The position numbers and the translations under genes are program-made. A stretch of 54,039 nt of DNA, taken from Chloromonas sp. AAM2 (Eukaryota > Chlorophyta > Chlorophyceae > Chlamydomonadales > Chlamydomonadaceae). A model generated the notes under the pieces. It did not search any database, was not told the DNA's origin, and worked only from the letters and a program-made list of their open reading frames with translations. Position 1 is the first letter of the stretch. The number at the start of each line of letters is the position of its first letter. The DNA is taken from NCBI GenBank assembly GCA_004335635.1, contig QAXH01001753.1, positions 1-54,039 on the forward strand, read 5' to 3'. This document shows positions 42,372 to 54,039 of this stretch, one piece after another.

Positions 42372-44753
42372 CTATTGGGCAGGGCTGCCGGCCACTGTCA
42401 GGGGTGCAACTTCCAAGGTAGCCTCTGATTTTGGTGGCTCCATAAGTTGGAAGCGTGGCTTGTTAGCACAGAGAATGGAATAGGTAGCCTGCGAATACGT
42501 GGCAGGACAAATCAGAATTGTGTGGTGTGCTGGAAAAAAACATTTAGCACCAGTCCAGCACCGTTGTAGCACCATTTAGCGCAAGCCCTGACCTTTCGCA
42601 GCATGTGTGCCAGCAAAGTCTGCAAACCTGTGGTAGGATTTTCCTAGTCGAACATTAGCACTGCAAGCAGCCTGTGTTAGCATTCCACAACATTCTGAGG
42701 CAAAGCCGATAGACAAATTGAACTGGTCAGTGAGTGGCCAGCACAGCGGCAGCTCCACGCTGGCTCACGTACCACGTAGTAGAAGGCCAGGATCCGCAGC
42801 TGCTGAGCACACGCGCTCTTGACAGTGGTGTTGCCAAACGACAGCCAGTCAAGCACCTGTGAGCAGACCACAGATGCAAACCATGGAGCAGATGACAAGG
42901 CTCACAAAACGGCCATGGTTGTGAAAGGGCTGGGTTGTGCAGGCAGTAGAAATCCAACCAGGCTTGTGTGCTATCACGTTGGACTGTTCAATGATGACCA
43001 ACTCAATGACTTGCATGCACAAAGGTCTGTTGGTGATCATGGCCTGTCAGTGGTCACATCCGAGCCTGTGCCCTGTAAGGCTGGTGATAGGGGCCTGGCT
43101 TTACAGGTCACCTGCAGCCCGTCAATCAAACCCCTGGACGACATTTCGTCCTCGTTGCTTGCCAATTTTGATTTCCTCATGTTTTACATGTGTTTTTCAT
43201 CCACCGCCCTGACCTACCCTGAAAACTATTTTCCTGTAAACATCCCAGGCTGATGGTGGCGAATGGTTTCTGGTTGGACCGCAGCTTAGTGTTCTGTGTA
43301 CTGCTCCGGTTTACCCCCTGTGCTTGTATGCCCCACCTGCTGCCCGGTAGTCATGCCGCGGCCCTGGGCGTCAGGCTCAAAGGCCTGCCCTGCCATCTCG
43401 TTGATTGTGAGGGCGGAGAAGGCCTGCTTGATCAGGGACGCCTGCCAGACACCGAACATGGGGACAGATGCAATAAGAGGAAGGGCCAAAAACACTCCAG
43501 GTTTGTTTCAATGTGTGACACAGACAAGCAAGGCTGGGGCCTGGTATACTGACACGCAGAAGCGCGAGGTTGCACAACGCTCCACGTGCTTGTACCGCTG
43601 GACAGGTGTGTGCCATTCCAAAGGAACTGAAGCTCTAGAATTAAAGGCAGGCCACTACAGGCCCTTGGGTGAATGCTATAGAAACAGGGTGCGCAGGGAT
43701 GGAAGCTAGGAGGCAAAGCCTGACAGACAGAGAGCCTCCACAAGACATGGATCGTGGCTCACGAGGTTTTGGCTGCCAATGGTGTACCCGGCCTAAGCAG
43801 GCTGTCTGTGTTGGCTACTCACCTTTGGCAGCCACTTGAGCACTCCGGGCACGTTTTCAGCGTTGACATAGTATCCGCCAAACACAATCTGCACACATGG
43901 CCATTGTCTGGGGTTGTGGACATTTTACTTGAATTGGAGCTGACACTCGGAGACAAGCAGGCAATAACACATCTCTTGGTTTGGTCAGGCAAAAGTGCTG
44001 CTGTCCTGCGAGCAGTGCTGTTAATCAAAGTGCAAGGCATTGCAAGGGCGGTTGGTGACTGGAATACTGTCAGCCTGGAATACTGCCCTAATCATGCACA
44101 CTCAACCAACCAGAAGGCCTAGTTGCTTCCTTACATACACGCCTGCGGCAATAGCATTGTCTGTCCCGCTCGCTAACCCACCAGGCTGACCCAGCCTCAC
44201 ACCCATGTGTTTGTGGTAAAGGACCTTGCACGTGCGATGATACTAAGGCATTGTGCATGCCTGTGGCATTGGCGGTGCTTGTCCGTGCCACACTCACCCA
44301 CACAGTCATGGCTGCCGGGCCAATGGCCAGGGCTGCCTCCGTGCTGGGAGCGAACGCACCCACCACCATGCCAAAAGCACTGCAGCAGGGACAGCCAGAC
44401 AGGTGTGGAGGTGAAATAGTAGCGGACAACAGGTCGGCACGGGTAGCAACGTACTATGCTTGCTGCTTGAGACTAGGTGTGTAGCAGGAAGGCGGCTGCA
44501 GCATACAAAGCAAAACCCTGCCTGTTTTCGTTGATTTCTTGCTAAGGCCTACCAATCCTTGGTACAATCAGGCCTGCCAATCCTGGCAGAGTCAGCTGGA
44601 CGAAGCAGTCAGTGCCTATCCCCACCTGCTGGCGAAGCTTGCAAGTGAAACAATGCCCAGGAAGTTGGTGAAGCGAGCAGGCTTTGGGTTGAGGCCGCAC
44701 ACCGGGTAGACCAGGCAGCCGAACAGCAGAGGGAACACAGCGCCTGGAACAGC

Positions 44754-44798
<45 letters not shown>

Positions 44799-47700
44799 AC
44801 ACACCCCGGTTAGCAGGAGAAGTCAAATTTCCTCGGGAAGATGCAACACACAACCGCCAGGTGGCTGCCGGTGTTTTGTGCTGTAGGCGCCCCATCATCG
44901 CAGAGCTAACACCTGAGAGTACATTTGTCAGCGCATTGACCGGTCGGCTTTATTCTGATCTTGATGCGCGCTTCAGCCCGTCCTTGTCGTTCATTAGACG
45001 ATCAGCTGACTCCTTACCCAGCGAATCACATGACTTAAGACTGCAGTAGTACCCAAGCACCGCCTGTGTACTTGCAAACCGCCTGTGTACTTGCGAACCG
45101 CCTGTGTATACTTGCAAACCGCAATCCGACGCTCATTTGACTTATCAGCCGGGCTCTTGATGCAGTTGCCCCTCACAATCCTCATCCAACCTCTGCCTGA
45201 TGTGACTCACTCATGGGCAGTTCAGCCAACAGTTCGCCTGACAGGCAGGTAGCAGGGACGACACCCCTGCCTTCTATGACTTTCCTAATGCAAAAAATGT
45301 TTAACATACTGTGACTCACTCATGGGCAGCTCAGCGAGGAGTTTGCCTGACAGGTAGGTGGCGGGGGTGTACGAGTTGCTAGCGCGCTCCCGGTTGACGA
45401 TCAAGCGCTCGCGGGGGAACACCTGACACACAAGCAAGCACCTGACACACAAGTAAGCACCGAGCACGACCACGAACCAGTGTTGCAAACCACAGCCAAA
45501 AACCATAAAGCATGTATAGCCTGAGCTGCGCCGGGTCACTGGCAGGACAGGCAATGCAGTGCACCTGCAGTCCCATGTGCTTTACAATCATGTGAACGAA
45601 CGGCATGCGGAAATTCTTGCGATATGCTCATTCTCATGCACTGCACAAGGCTGTCAGGGAGTGCCATGCATAAGCAGGCATACAGGCCAGCACAAACACT
45701 TGCCACCGTTGATGCACCATTGATTGAACAGTAAACACGGAAAACTGAACCATCACTCTGATCCGCTGGTTTCCCCAGAACAGCATCTGTTCAGGAACTC
45801 TGTTTTTGCTGCAATCCCGGACATGTTGACTTGCCGTGCCAACCCCTGCAACAAGGCTCAGTATGCCCCTGCACTGCCTCACATTGAGTGTCTTGGCCAG
45901 TGATGACATGGCTGTGTTGATGGCAACCACCTGCACGTGATACACATGGGCATGCAGCACGTGACGCACATGGGCATGCAGCACGTGATACACATGGGCA
46001 TGCAGCACGTGATGCACATGGGCAGGCAGCACGTGATACCAGACATCTGGGCAAGCTGTTCAGCAGGCTGAAACCAAATCGCTGTAACGCGCACATCTCG
46101 TTTGGTTATTAGGCTGACAGTTGGCATGACTGGCGAAGGAGTTGATGGGTGGTGATGTGCATGGATTCTGGGCCTCACACTGGCGCTGCACATAGGATGG
46201 ACAGGCATGGCCAAAGATGCCTGCCGAACCTGACAGCTGATTCTATTGCACTGACCTGCATGAGCCCCATGCGATCCTGGATAGAGGACTGGGATCGCCC
46301 CATGCGGAAGAAGATCAATCCAAACACAACGGCACTGCGTGTGTACACAGGTGTGCACAGTCACGTGCATCCCTCACATGCAGGGTCTGGACAAACTCTC
46401 TCACAAGCCTATGAAGCCATGAATTGCACAAGTGTGCAAGAGTGAGTGGTGGTCAACATACACACAAGGTTGTTCATTGCAGAATTGTTACAGATTTTGC
46501 CACATGGCTTGATGCGTACACAGGAGTGTGGTCTAGACATGTATCATCACCATCAATCAGTGACACACACCTGGATACGTTGGCCACAATGCGTGATATG
46601 GTTGCCGCCTTGTCACGAGTCACCTGAGTGGCGAAGGCAAGGGCCACGATTAGAGTAGCTGATACGAGCCTAGCGAGGCTGCTGAGGCTATAATATGTGA
46701 ATAAGCCGTCACAGGGGTGATGGCTGGAATACACCCTGCTGTCATACATTCCACGGGTCTAGGGCATCAGTGCTTGGCATATCACACTGATGCCGTTGTG
46801 AAGACCGGGTGCAGAGGTTGTCAAGATGGCCGCCAATCTTTTCTGTTGCTCCACAGGCTGCCAGCTGCTCCTGTGCTGTTAGGTTCCAAGGGTATTCATT
46901 TGCGCCTTCTGCTTGGTGTGTGTGACTGCCCAAGGCCGCACACCCTGTTTGACCGTCAAGTGACTCGTTCAGCGACTCGCTCAGGGCTGCCTATCCCATA
47001 GTCCCCCTTCTACTGCTTCTCTACTCAGCGCTGTGGCGTAAACCAGGCCGTGCTACCCCTGACCTGCCTGCCCGACTTCCAGTTAACTTGACTAGTGTTG
47101 CCTGCCCCTCAGTCGCTCGTCTCCCATTGAATTTCGCAGGGGAAAGGGTGGCTTGGCGGCGTCTGCCCTGCCTCTCCGTGCCCACCTGCCTCCAGCTCCT
47201 GCGGGCCAGCAGCTTGAACTGCGTGTGCCATGGCACCAGCGGCCCAGCAGGCACACCCTTGACCTCGTGCCCCGCTACACCCTCACCTGCATGCATCAAC
47301 GTGCGGGCTTCAGGTAGCCATGAGGAGTATCGGGTCTGAAGGCACGCATGAAAGTGCATGACAGCAGATGCACTAGATGGCGGTGATTTGTGGTGACGCA
47401 GCGAAACTATTGTGATGCACCACATGTCGTTGACGCTGACTCGCTTGCCAGAGGTGTGAACACTGAGCTATTCCCGTACAGGTCAAGGCAGAACAGTGCC
47501 CAACTTGTGCTCCCACGTCAGAATCCGCATCTGCTCCTGTGAGACCGGGGAGACTAGTGGCCCCAGTAGCGTTGGGGTAGGCATTGGAGGGTGCTACCGA
47601 TCGCGCATAGGCACATGCCCTTGTCTACAGGCCCAGACAAGGAGCTCACCGCTGTTTGCGCCCTTGGTGGGTGGAGCGGGTTTGGTCTGGCGAGCCCAGG

Positions 47701-50700
47701 CATCCACGAGCCGGTGCACACGATTCCTGCAAAAAATGTTATGCGTTCATATTATGTTCTGTTCCCTAAGACCTTCTCCTCAGGTCTACTCTGCTAGCAC
47801 GCCCTGCAACAGTGTGACACAACAGGTCTTAAGTTTGGAAACATCTACGGGGTCAAACATCCTTTGATCCGCTCATGTTGTCGTTGCCAGCAGCTAGCGT
47901 GAGGCTGTGAGGTAGCTAGAAATTCTCAACTCGCGAAATCTCATCAGCTTCATCAGCGATCTTTGCTGCAGGATCAGACCACTCGCGATTAGACCCCTGG
48001 CCCCCTCACCTTGCCTCTTCCGCCCCATTATCCGCCCCCGGTGCTGAGTAGTCCGCGCTGATGAGGTCTGACAGGAACTCGGCGGGGTTGTAGGCAGGGG
48101 GGCACACATGGCCTAGGGAGGCAAAGTAAGCCAGGGCCTGGCACGCACAAACCACAACAGTGCAGCTCTATGCAATTGACTGGCTTTGGCTGAATGGACA
48201 TGTGCTACTGGGATGAGGAGTTCTGCTACTGGTGCAAAGTTTCAAAGAGCCCAGACAGGCATGGTCTGGTCGCGCATCTGATGTACACAAACGCACAACA
48301 GCTGGAAACGGGTTTCACGAACTTCCAGGTAGAGTGCACCAGCACCACTCCTGAGTCATTCAGTCTGCAGTCCTTGCAGTCACCTGGTTTGCGGGTCCCT
48401 GGTACACCACACTGCCTTCGTGCAGCAGCACCTGGAGCAAGCACGTGCACGCAGTACGCACGAGTGGCGTTTGTACGCACAAGAACTGAGTGAGCGCTGG
48501 TGTCATTCAATCATGCTGCGAGGAGTGCCCACCCACACAGCCCAGACGTTTCAAACGCTGTTGATGAGAGGGTTTAAGCAGGGTAAGAACATGCAGGGTT
48601 GAGGCACATACATGCATTTTGCGTGGATGGCATTTGGGTCACACGTGGGCATCACGTGGGCATCACGTGGTAAGGGCCACACGTGGGCATCACGTGGCAA
48701 GGGTTGCACAAGACGGAACAAGGTTAAAGGCCCATGGGGACACATCACCACATCATTTGATTGGTCACCACAGGCAGAGCCACCACGCGCATGACAGCTG
48801 CCAGCATGCGAGACAGCGGCTTGCTGGGAGATGCTGTCTTGCCTGATGCAGTGCGTTTGTGCATCTTTGCATGCTGGGTGCAGCTGGAATGGGCGGCAAC
48901 AAGATGTTGCATTTGGTCAGCCGAGCGGGTGTTATGACGATGGCATAAAAATCATCCAGGACAGGTGACGCCACTGGTTTGAGCGGTGACATTCACGTCC
49001 ACGACCATTGTCCCAGAACTGGCAAACATCTTTTGTTTGGCAAACTTTTTTGGGCCTTTTTTGTTTCCTTGAACGGGCACCTTTTTTTGGCAACATACTG
49101 TGTGTATTGCATGTAAACAACAAATCAAAGGATGCACAAAGGCAACAAAAGCACAACCAAGCAGCAGCTGTGCAAGAAGATTGAGTAAGAGCTGGCACCA
49201 TTTGACAGTCGTCACGCATGACGGACATGGGAATGCCCCGAGGTGTGCACACCCACACACTCTCACCAGGTCGTCGAACATGTCCCAGATGGACGACCTG
49301 GGCTGGTGAATGGAGCAGACCACTGTGTGGCCCGAGGCGGCCAGGCCCTTGAGAGTGGACATGACCTGTGAGGGGCAGCAGGGGCGATAGGCCATGTCAA
49401 GGTGTGGAGCATGTAAGCCAGTCACATGATTAAGGCGCAGTAGCAACAGGAGTTGACAAGGCCAGGGCCTTGGAAGTGGACGTGACCTGAGAGCGGCGGC
49501 TCTCTCAGCGGCCAAGCCACGCAAGGAGCAAGCCAAGGAACCAACACTAAGGGAAAAGGCTATGCAGGTGGCAGGAACATGACGCTCCATGACCTCCTAC
49601 AGCCGTACTCTTCACAGCCATATGATCACCAAGAGCCACCAAAATACAGCTTCGTGAGCAGAAAGTGTCATCAGTGGCTGCAGAAACATCTGACCTTGCT
49701 CATCTGCATAGCTACAAGAAATAATTGTTGCGCACAACCGAGCCCACCTTCTCAGCAGCTGCTGCGTCCAAACCGCTGGTTGGCTCATCCAGGAAAATGA
49801 GTGAGGGGGATCCTACAAGCTCGCACCCTAGGCTGAGGCGTTTCTTCTCGCCCCCGCTCAGGCCCCGCCGCTTGGCGTCACCCACGCGTGTGTTAGCCAC
49901 CTGTAGGGATACAGCGGGCGTACAAAACCCAAGAGGGCAGTTTGAAGGCAATGGCATAGCACATATACAATGGCATTGATGCCACCTCTGCTAAGTCTGG
50001 TCCCTGAGGCCTCCCAGAAAGCAGCGGCAGTCGCTGCCCAGACGCTGTCTGACCCTGATGACCTTGGACCTATCCCAAAGCCTATCTATGTCTGAGATTT
50101 GTGCGGCAGGCCACAGATGCAACAAGACCCATCAGTCCAATACTGCCTGGTCTACTCTTGTCCTCATGAATTCATGACTACCCATACTTTCCTGGTTGAA
50201 CCTGCCACCTTCACGTCTCGCTCATCTGCTTTCATCCTTAAAAACTTGGCCAGCACATTCAGAACACTTGCTTCATTCCACCAATGTGCACACCCACATC
50301 TTTTCCTTACAGTCCCACAACGACATCACACTGTGCCATGCACCCCTTCCCCCCCTTGCTCCACTACCTCACTCTTTCCCTGTACCGCCTCCTCACGCCC
50401 TCACACACCTTGGTGAGCCCCAGTGTTGCCATGAGGGTGTCCACGTACGCGTGCTTGTCAGCAGCACTCATGCTGGGCGGCAGGCGCAACTCAGCAGCCA
50501 TGCTCAAAGTCTGCAGCATAGCATATGGCAGAGGCTTAGCATTCTGACACCATAAACAACAGTGCACAGCAGTGTTCCAAATTCCATTTAGATATCCAGT
50601 TTAATAATGGCCGTCCTGGACTGCACAGCAAACCAAGCAACGGTGTCTTTCTGGCGACTAATCAACCATTCTTGCAATCGTTCGGCATACTGCAACTGTT

Positions 50701-52392
50701 TTTGGTATTGTTTGGGCATAGCACCACTCAGGAGAGCTGAGTTGAGCCAAACACGTCCAGGCATGTCGGCACGTCCTTTGTTCGTAGTGTGGTAACTGCG
50801 TGTGCGTGTACGTGGTATCGACATCCCCAACACCCACCTCCTTAACAGTGAGCTGTGAATAGAAGACGTCTTCCTGCTGTACGTACGCCTGGCGGTGGCT
50901 GGATTCAGTTGACGGTTTCTGGTTGATGGTCAGTTGGCCTGAAAGCGTGATGTGCTTGTTGGTGGGCATCTGCACAGGGTCGAACACATGGCATTAAGTG
51001 GTGTGTTCTGAGAAACCTCCTTTAACCAGGTGACCACCAGTGGGCTGCCAAGCGATGCACACAGTTTTGGAGCTGCAGCACTGAAAGTGAGAGCCCAATA
51101 CAAGCAAACCACTGTTAGCCAGTCAGTGCTCCTTGTAAAGAGGGTTTGCCAGCTTAGCCTGTCCGTGCCAGGGAGCTCTGACACCCCTATCGTATGGAAT
51201 TATAACCACAGTACAGCCTTGAGCCCAGGCGCTCGCGGTGGTGAGTTGTCTCACCTGGGATGCGAGCGTGGACAGCAGGGTGGTCTTGCCGCTGCCTGAG
51301 GGCCCAAGAATGGCAAGCAGCCTGCAAACAAGCTAGTGTTATCAGTACATCAACAGTTGCCAACCAGATTGAAATGGGTGCAGCCAAAAAAAAGTACATC
51401 ACTAGAGGAGGCACACAGCGCCCATGAGGCACACAGGCGTGGTAAATGCAGCATGGGTGGAGTGGCTGATGGGCTATGAGGAAGGGTGAGTTTCTGCGCC
51501 TGAGTCCTGAGGACCAGTGCCACCATTGGACCATGTGCCCTTCCAAGCAAGCTGGGCACTCCATAACTCAGAGCAAGAGGGTACTGGCGGGTAGGACGCT
51601 GGAAAAGTTAACAGCAGACAAGTGAGCTATGTCCGTCTGTGTGCGTGCCTGAACGGGTTTCCACTCCTTCTTTCCTCTATATAAACCAAGGAAAAGCCTG
51701 TGCAGGGCCAAATGCATGAAAAAACGTGAATGCTTCCACAAGTATGCATGATGTTGAGTGCTGCATCAACCAGCAAACTATTGCAGCCCGGCCTGTCACA
51801 GAACTCTTGAAACTGAAAGTACGAGTAACCAGAGCTGGAACGTTGGTTCCTACAGGTAGACCCGTAGACTGCTCAAACATGCAACATGTTTTCCAGACTT
51901 AGACAGGCTGCAAAGGAGTGCGAGAACATTACACCCGACCAGCACAACAGCAGGATGAGGCCATTCTTCAATAATTGCACGTTCCATGTTTCCCACACGC
52001 CCACACACGCCCACACACGCCCAGCCCGTCCTAGAACTGCCCAATTATTGACGCTCACTCATGTTCCCCAAAGTGCCACATCCATGACTCGCACTGCACA
52101 CAAGTTAACCTGCTAGAGGCCTGCATGCTTACCTTCCAGCAGAAGCTCTTCCCGAGACGCTTTTTAGCAGCGTTTTGTTGGCAGCGCCTTGGAGCACGCA
52201 TGAGACATCGTTCCATTCTAACGTGACCGGCGATGGCTTCTCCATTTCTGCTAGCAGCCCATCGCTCTTGACTTTGGACTGCTTGCCATCCCGGAGAGCC
52301 TGCAAACCCTTGCCGATCGCAAGGCCCCCTGCCAATGGCAGACCAACCTTGGGAACTAAGACAACTGCGGATCCCATCACAAAAGGCAGCAT
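42372..52392 (-). CDS. ABCG7: ABCG half transporter, ABCG7-like
   Basis: Twenty exons on the minus strand: 52392-52133, 51321-51255, 50969-50838, 50510-50409, 49900-49748, 49365-49267, 48431-48384, 48137-48010, 47726-47650, 47286-47186, 46623-46571, 46334-46256, 45930-45883, 45422-45320, 44743-44626, 44379-44298, 43888-43823, 43441-43337, 42856-42773, 42488-42372; 673 residues, all introns GT-AG. The order is ATPase domain first, then membrane domain. Walker [10 protein letters not shown] (93-101), Q-loop YVQQEDVF, signature LSGGEKKR (201-208), Walker [13 protein letters not shown] (from 221) and H-loop SIHQPR (about 256-261) are all intact. The membrane part has [52 protein letters not shown] and [13 protein letters not shown], the pattern of plant ABCG7. 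It must dimerise to transport; substrate and membrane are unknown. A hydrophobic N-terminus ([17 protein letters not shown]) precedes the ATPase. Confidence 0.94.
44755..44804. repeat. (CA)n microsatellite
   Basis: About 24 CA units with one CATA interruption, in the ABCG intron directly beside the acceptor of the exon starting at 44743. Confidence 0.95.
45931..46036. repeat. 24-base tandem repeat with CACGTG in each unit
   Basis: Units of cacgtgatacacatgggcat plus gcag place a CACGTG at 45934, 45958, 45982, 46006 and 46030, exactly 24 bases apart. The array sits in an ABCG intron against the exon starting at 45930, and the splice acceptor (CACGTGCAG on the minus strand) forms the edge of the first unit. 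Confidence 0.95.
48640..48700. repeat. 11-base repeats with CACGTG in each unit
   Basis: Five CACGTG sites at 48642, 48653, 48664, 48680 and 48691, embedded in cacgtgggcat units, in the ABCG intron between exons 49365-49267 and 48431-48384. Confidence 0.95.
48990..49085 (-). repeat. Diverged copy of the A-rich / tctgggacaat repeat
   Basis: On the minus strand: several A runs, aagtttgccaaacaaaagat, then gtttgccagttctgggacaa. It lies in the same ABCG intron as the 11-base CACGTG repeats and is the most diverged copy of the family in the window. Confidence 0.6.
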
Positions 52393-53100
52393 CTTGCTTC
52401 ACTTGCCAGCTCTATAGAAAGTCAAGGTCCATCTATCCTAGGTAATCCCCAGCGATCCATACATCCATGGGTTCCTCACTTGATCACACCTCGGGGCTTG
52501 ACACCTTTTCTACACCTCATCCTAGGCTGTAGATGGATTGACTGGACCATACGACATATCCTTTGCGGGTTCACGAGTCACAAACTTGTTGTATCATACG
52601 TGTGCGTCATGCATCATGAGAATCGCCTTGCTGCAATCAAGTGCGAGCCACATTGGTGGAGTGAGGCTTCCATAGCCCCACCCCTGCTCCGCTGCGTTGA
52701 GCCAGTGTCCATGCGTCCTTAGCAGCTTGTACACGTTCAAGAACAGTCAGCCAGCATCACCCGAATGCTGTTGTACACACTCTCACGCACTACATGGACG
52801 ATACACAGGGTACCTGGGCACGTGTGGCATCGCCACTTCCTTTACGACCTGTGGCTTTTCACTGCGGCCACCGCCTGCGGCATGGCTGAGGCTCTGGCGC
52901 CGTGAATCATGTGGCTGTGGCTGAAGCCCAGAGCAGCAATAATGTCAGCAGCGTCCTAGCCCAGCAGCTGCCAGCCACCTGAGGCGCCATCCTCCTTCGC
53001 TCAAATGCTCAAAGGATGGTGTTTGGCCAGCCAGGGAGTTAGTGAAGGTTCCTTGTACTTGTAACGTGCAGGGAATGGAACCTGAAACTTGCATTGTAGG
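52393..53100. other. Upstream region of the ABCG gene
   Basis: Should contain the ABCG promoter and leader on the minus strand. No TATA box is seen. A minus-strand stretch at about 52800-53000 has Ala/Leu-rich codon runs in two frames (for example a 27-codon frame starting MAPQVAGSCW), but no family, donor or partner exon is recognised, so it is not called. Confidence 0.45.
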
Positions 53101-53109
53101 AAACAGGCA

Positions 53110-53765
53110 CAGTTGGACCTTGGACTACTGTCCAGCGTCACGGATTGCGCTTCTTTGGAGCACTGGAGTTGTTAGTGGAATAGCCTGAAGTCTAGCAAGA
53201 TAGCTAGTATCTTGGGAGAGGTTCAATTGCTGCCAGAGCTCTTGCCGTGACCAGGACTGTGAACGTAGCTGAACGATTGCATGGACAAACGGAAGCATCA
53301 AGCAGTCTGCCTGAAATGCATTGTCGCCTGGCTTGCGCGCCGTTCAGATCCATCTGACCTTGGACGGACCATTGTGGACATGATGCATTGTTGTCATTGA
53401 TTTCAACCCGGCCGCTGGAGATATTGACAAAAAGAGTCCTCGTGTCGGATGCAGACTCTGCCGCGCAAGTAGATTCGCCTGGCTTGCATGCAAGTAAAGC
53501 GCTTCAACCGCCCGCCAGGCGAGAATGCAAGCCCACAAGCTTGCGCAGCTGGGTGTGCTCGCGATAGCATTCGTGTATTTTGGGTTGGTTTGAAAGCGAG
53601 CGTTGACCACACCAATCCCAGTGCGTTCTATGGCTCGGCTTCCTCTCTCCTGTTTGTTGATTATGCTGCATGCAAGCTCGTTGACAGCTCGCTGACTCAC
53701 AAACATGTTAGCTCCGGCACGTGCATAGAGCGGCACAGGTGGCATGCATGGAACAGAACCGATTG
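53110..53765 (-). repeat. Dispersed repeat family, copy D (longest)
   Basis: Reverse-strand counterpart of copy A, about 655 bases, sharing all its blocks in order. The plus-strand left end, ggaccttggactactgtcca, matches the left end of copy B and the reverse complement of the right end of copy C, which suggests a true element terminus. Confidence 0.85.
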
Positions 53766-53888
53766 CGCCCGCCAGGCGAGAATGTAAGCCCACAAACTTG
53801 CGCAGCTGGGTGTGCCCGCGATAGCATTCGTGTACTTTGGGTTGGTTTGAAAGCGAGCGTTGACCACACCAATCCCAGTGCGCCTGAA
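53765..53888 (-). repeat. Dispersed repeat family, copy E (partial, adjoining D)
   Basis: A 120-base piece repeating the proximal part of copy D (ggattggtgtggtcaacgct to tctcgcctggcgggcg) directly beside it in the same orientation, so the two form a partial tandem. Confidence 0.85.
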
Positions 53889-53941
53889 TTTTTTTTGTGT
53901 AGTTTTTAGGTTGGCAACGCATATGCCTTGCAATTTACAGT

Positions 53942-54039
53942 GCAAAAAAAAAGAAGTTTGCTGTCCCAGGTCAGACGGGTCACACACCCATTTTTGTCTT
54001 TTGACACTGTAGTTCCTGTCTAGTCCTGGTTTGCTGTCC
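53942..54039 (+). repeat. Copy of the A-rich repeat running off the window end
   Basis: A run of A, gaagtttgctgtcccaggtc, then a second tttgctgtcc at the last bases. Related to the copies at 16.5-16.9, 39.6 and 49.0 kb; truncated by the window edge. Confidence 0.6.

Noticed and set aside
52800..53000. Possible small secreted protein or extra 5' exon of the ABCG gene
   Set aside because: The 27-codon Leu/Ala-rich frame ends quickly, the neighbouring frames do not join it by good splice sites, and the ABCG start at 52392 already gives a full-length protein.

Overview
This is a eukaryotic nuclear genomic window with about 53% GC by eye. It carries eight intron-rich protein genes with GT-AG introns of roughly 60 to 1000 bases and no operons. 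The gene set fits a green alga: a thylakoid-type K+/H+ antiporter (KEA3-like) with a plastid-like leader, plant-type eIF4B, and a plant ABCG7-like half transporter. A chlorophyte, perhaps trebouxiophyte-like, is my inference; the sequence alone does not fix the species. I rebuilt every gene exon by exon. In all eight the exon phases close without a frameshift from an ATG to a stop.

Layout: 1-3564 is repeat-rich and without a gene. 3565-10591 (+) is the KEA3-like antiporter, 14 exons. 10592-12623 is the space between two convergent genes. 12624-15268 (-) is eIF4B, 4 exons. 17205-20881 (-) is mitochondrial ETF alpha, 9 exons, two of whose introns appear to start with GC. 21560-24129 (-) is an ABHD14-like hydrolase, 6 exons, head-to-head with 24414-29697 (+), a coiled-coil/kelch/fibronectin-III protein of 12 exons. 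That gene is tail-to-tail with 29920-37743 (-), UDP-GlcNAc pyrophosphorylase, 15 exons, which is head-to-head with 38157-39110 (+), tubulin-folding cofactor A, 3 exons. 39111-42371 is a repeat island. 42372-52392 (-) is the ABCG half transporter, 20 exons. 52393-54039 holds its upstream region and more copies of the repeat family from the island.

The genes do not form one pathway. They are housekeeping or organelle functions: plastid ion balance, translation initiation, mitochondrial electron transfer, nucleotide-sugar supply, tubulin folding and membrane export. The less ordinary material is non-coding: a 193-base MITE-like element in a KEA3 intron, a dispersed family of about 600 bases, a small A-rich repeat family, two intronic minisatellites, and two phased CACGTG clusters in ABCG introns. 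I found no sign of a bacterial-type defence system, CRISPR array, biosynthetic cluster, provirus or RNA gene.
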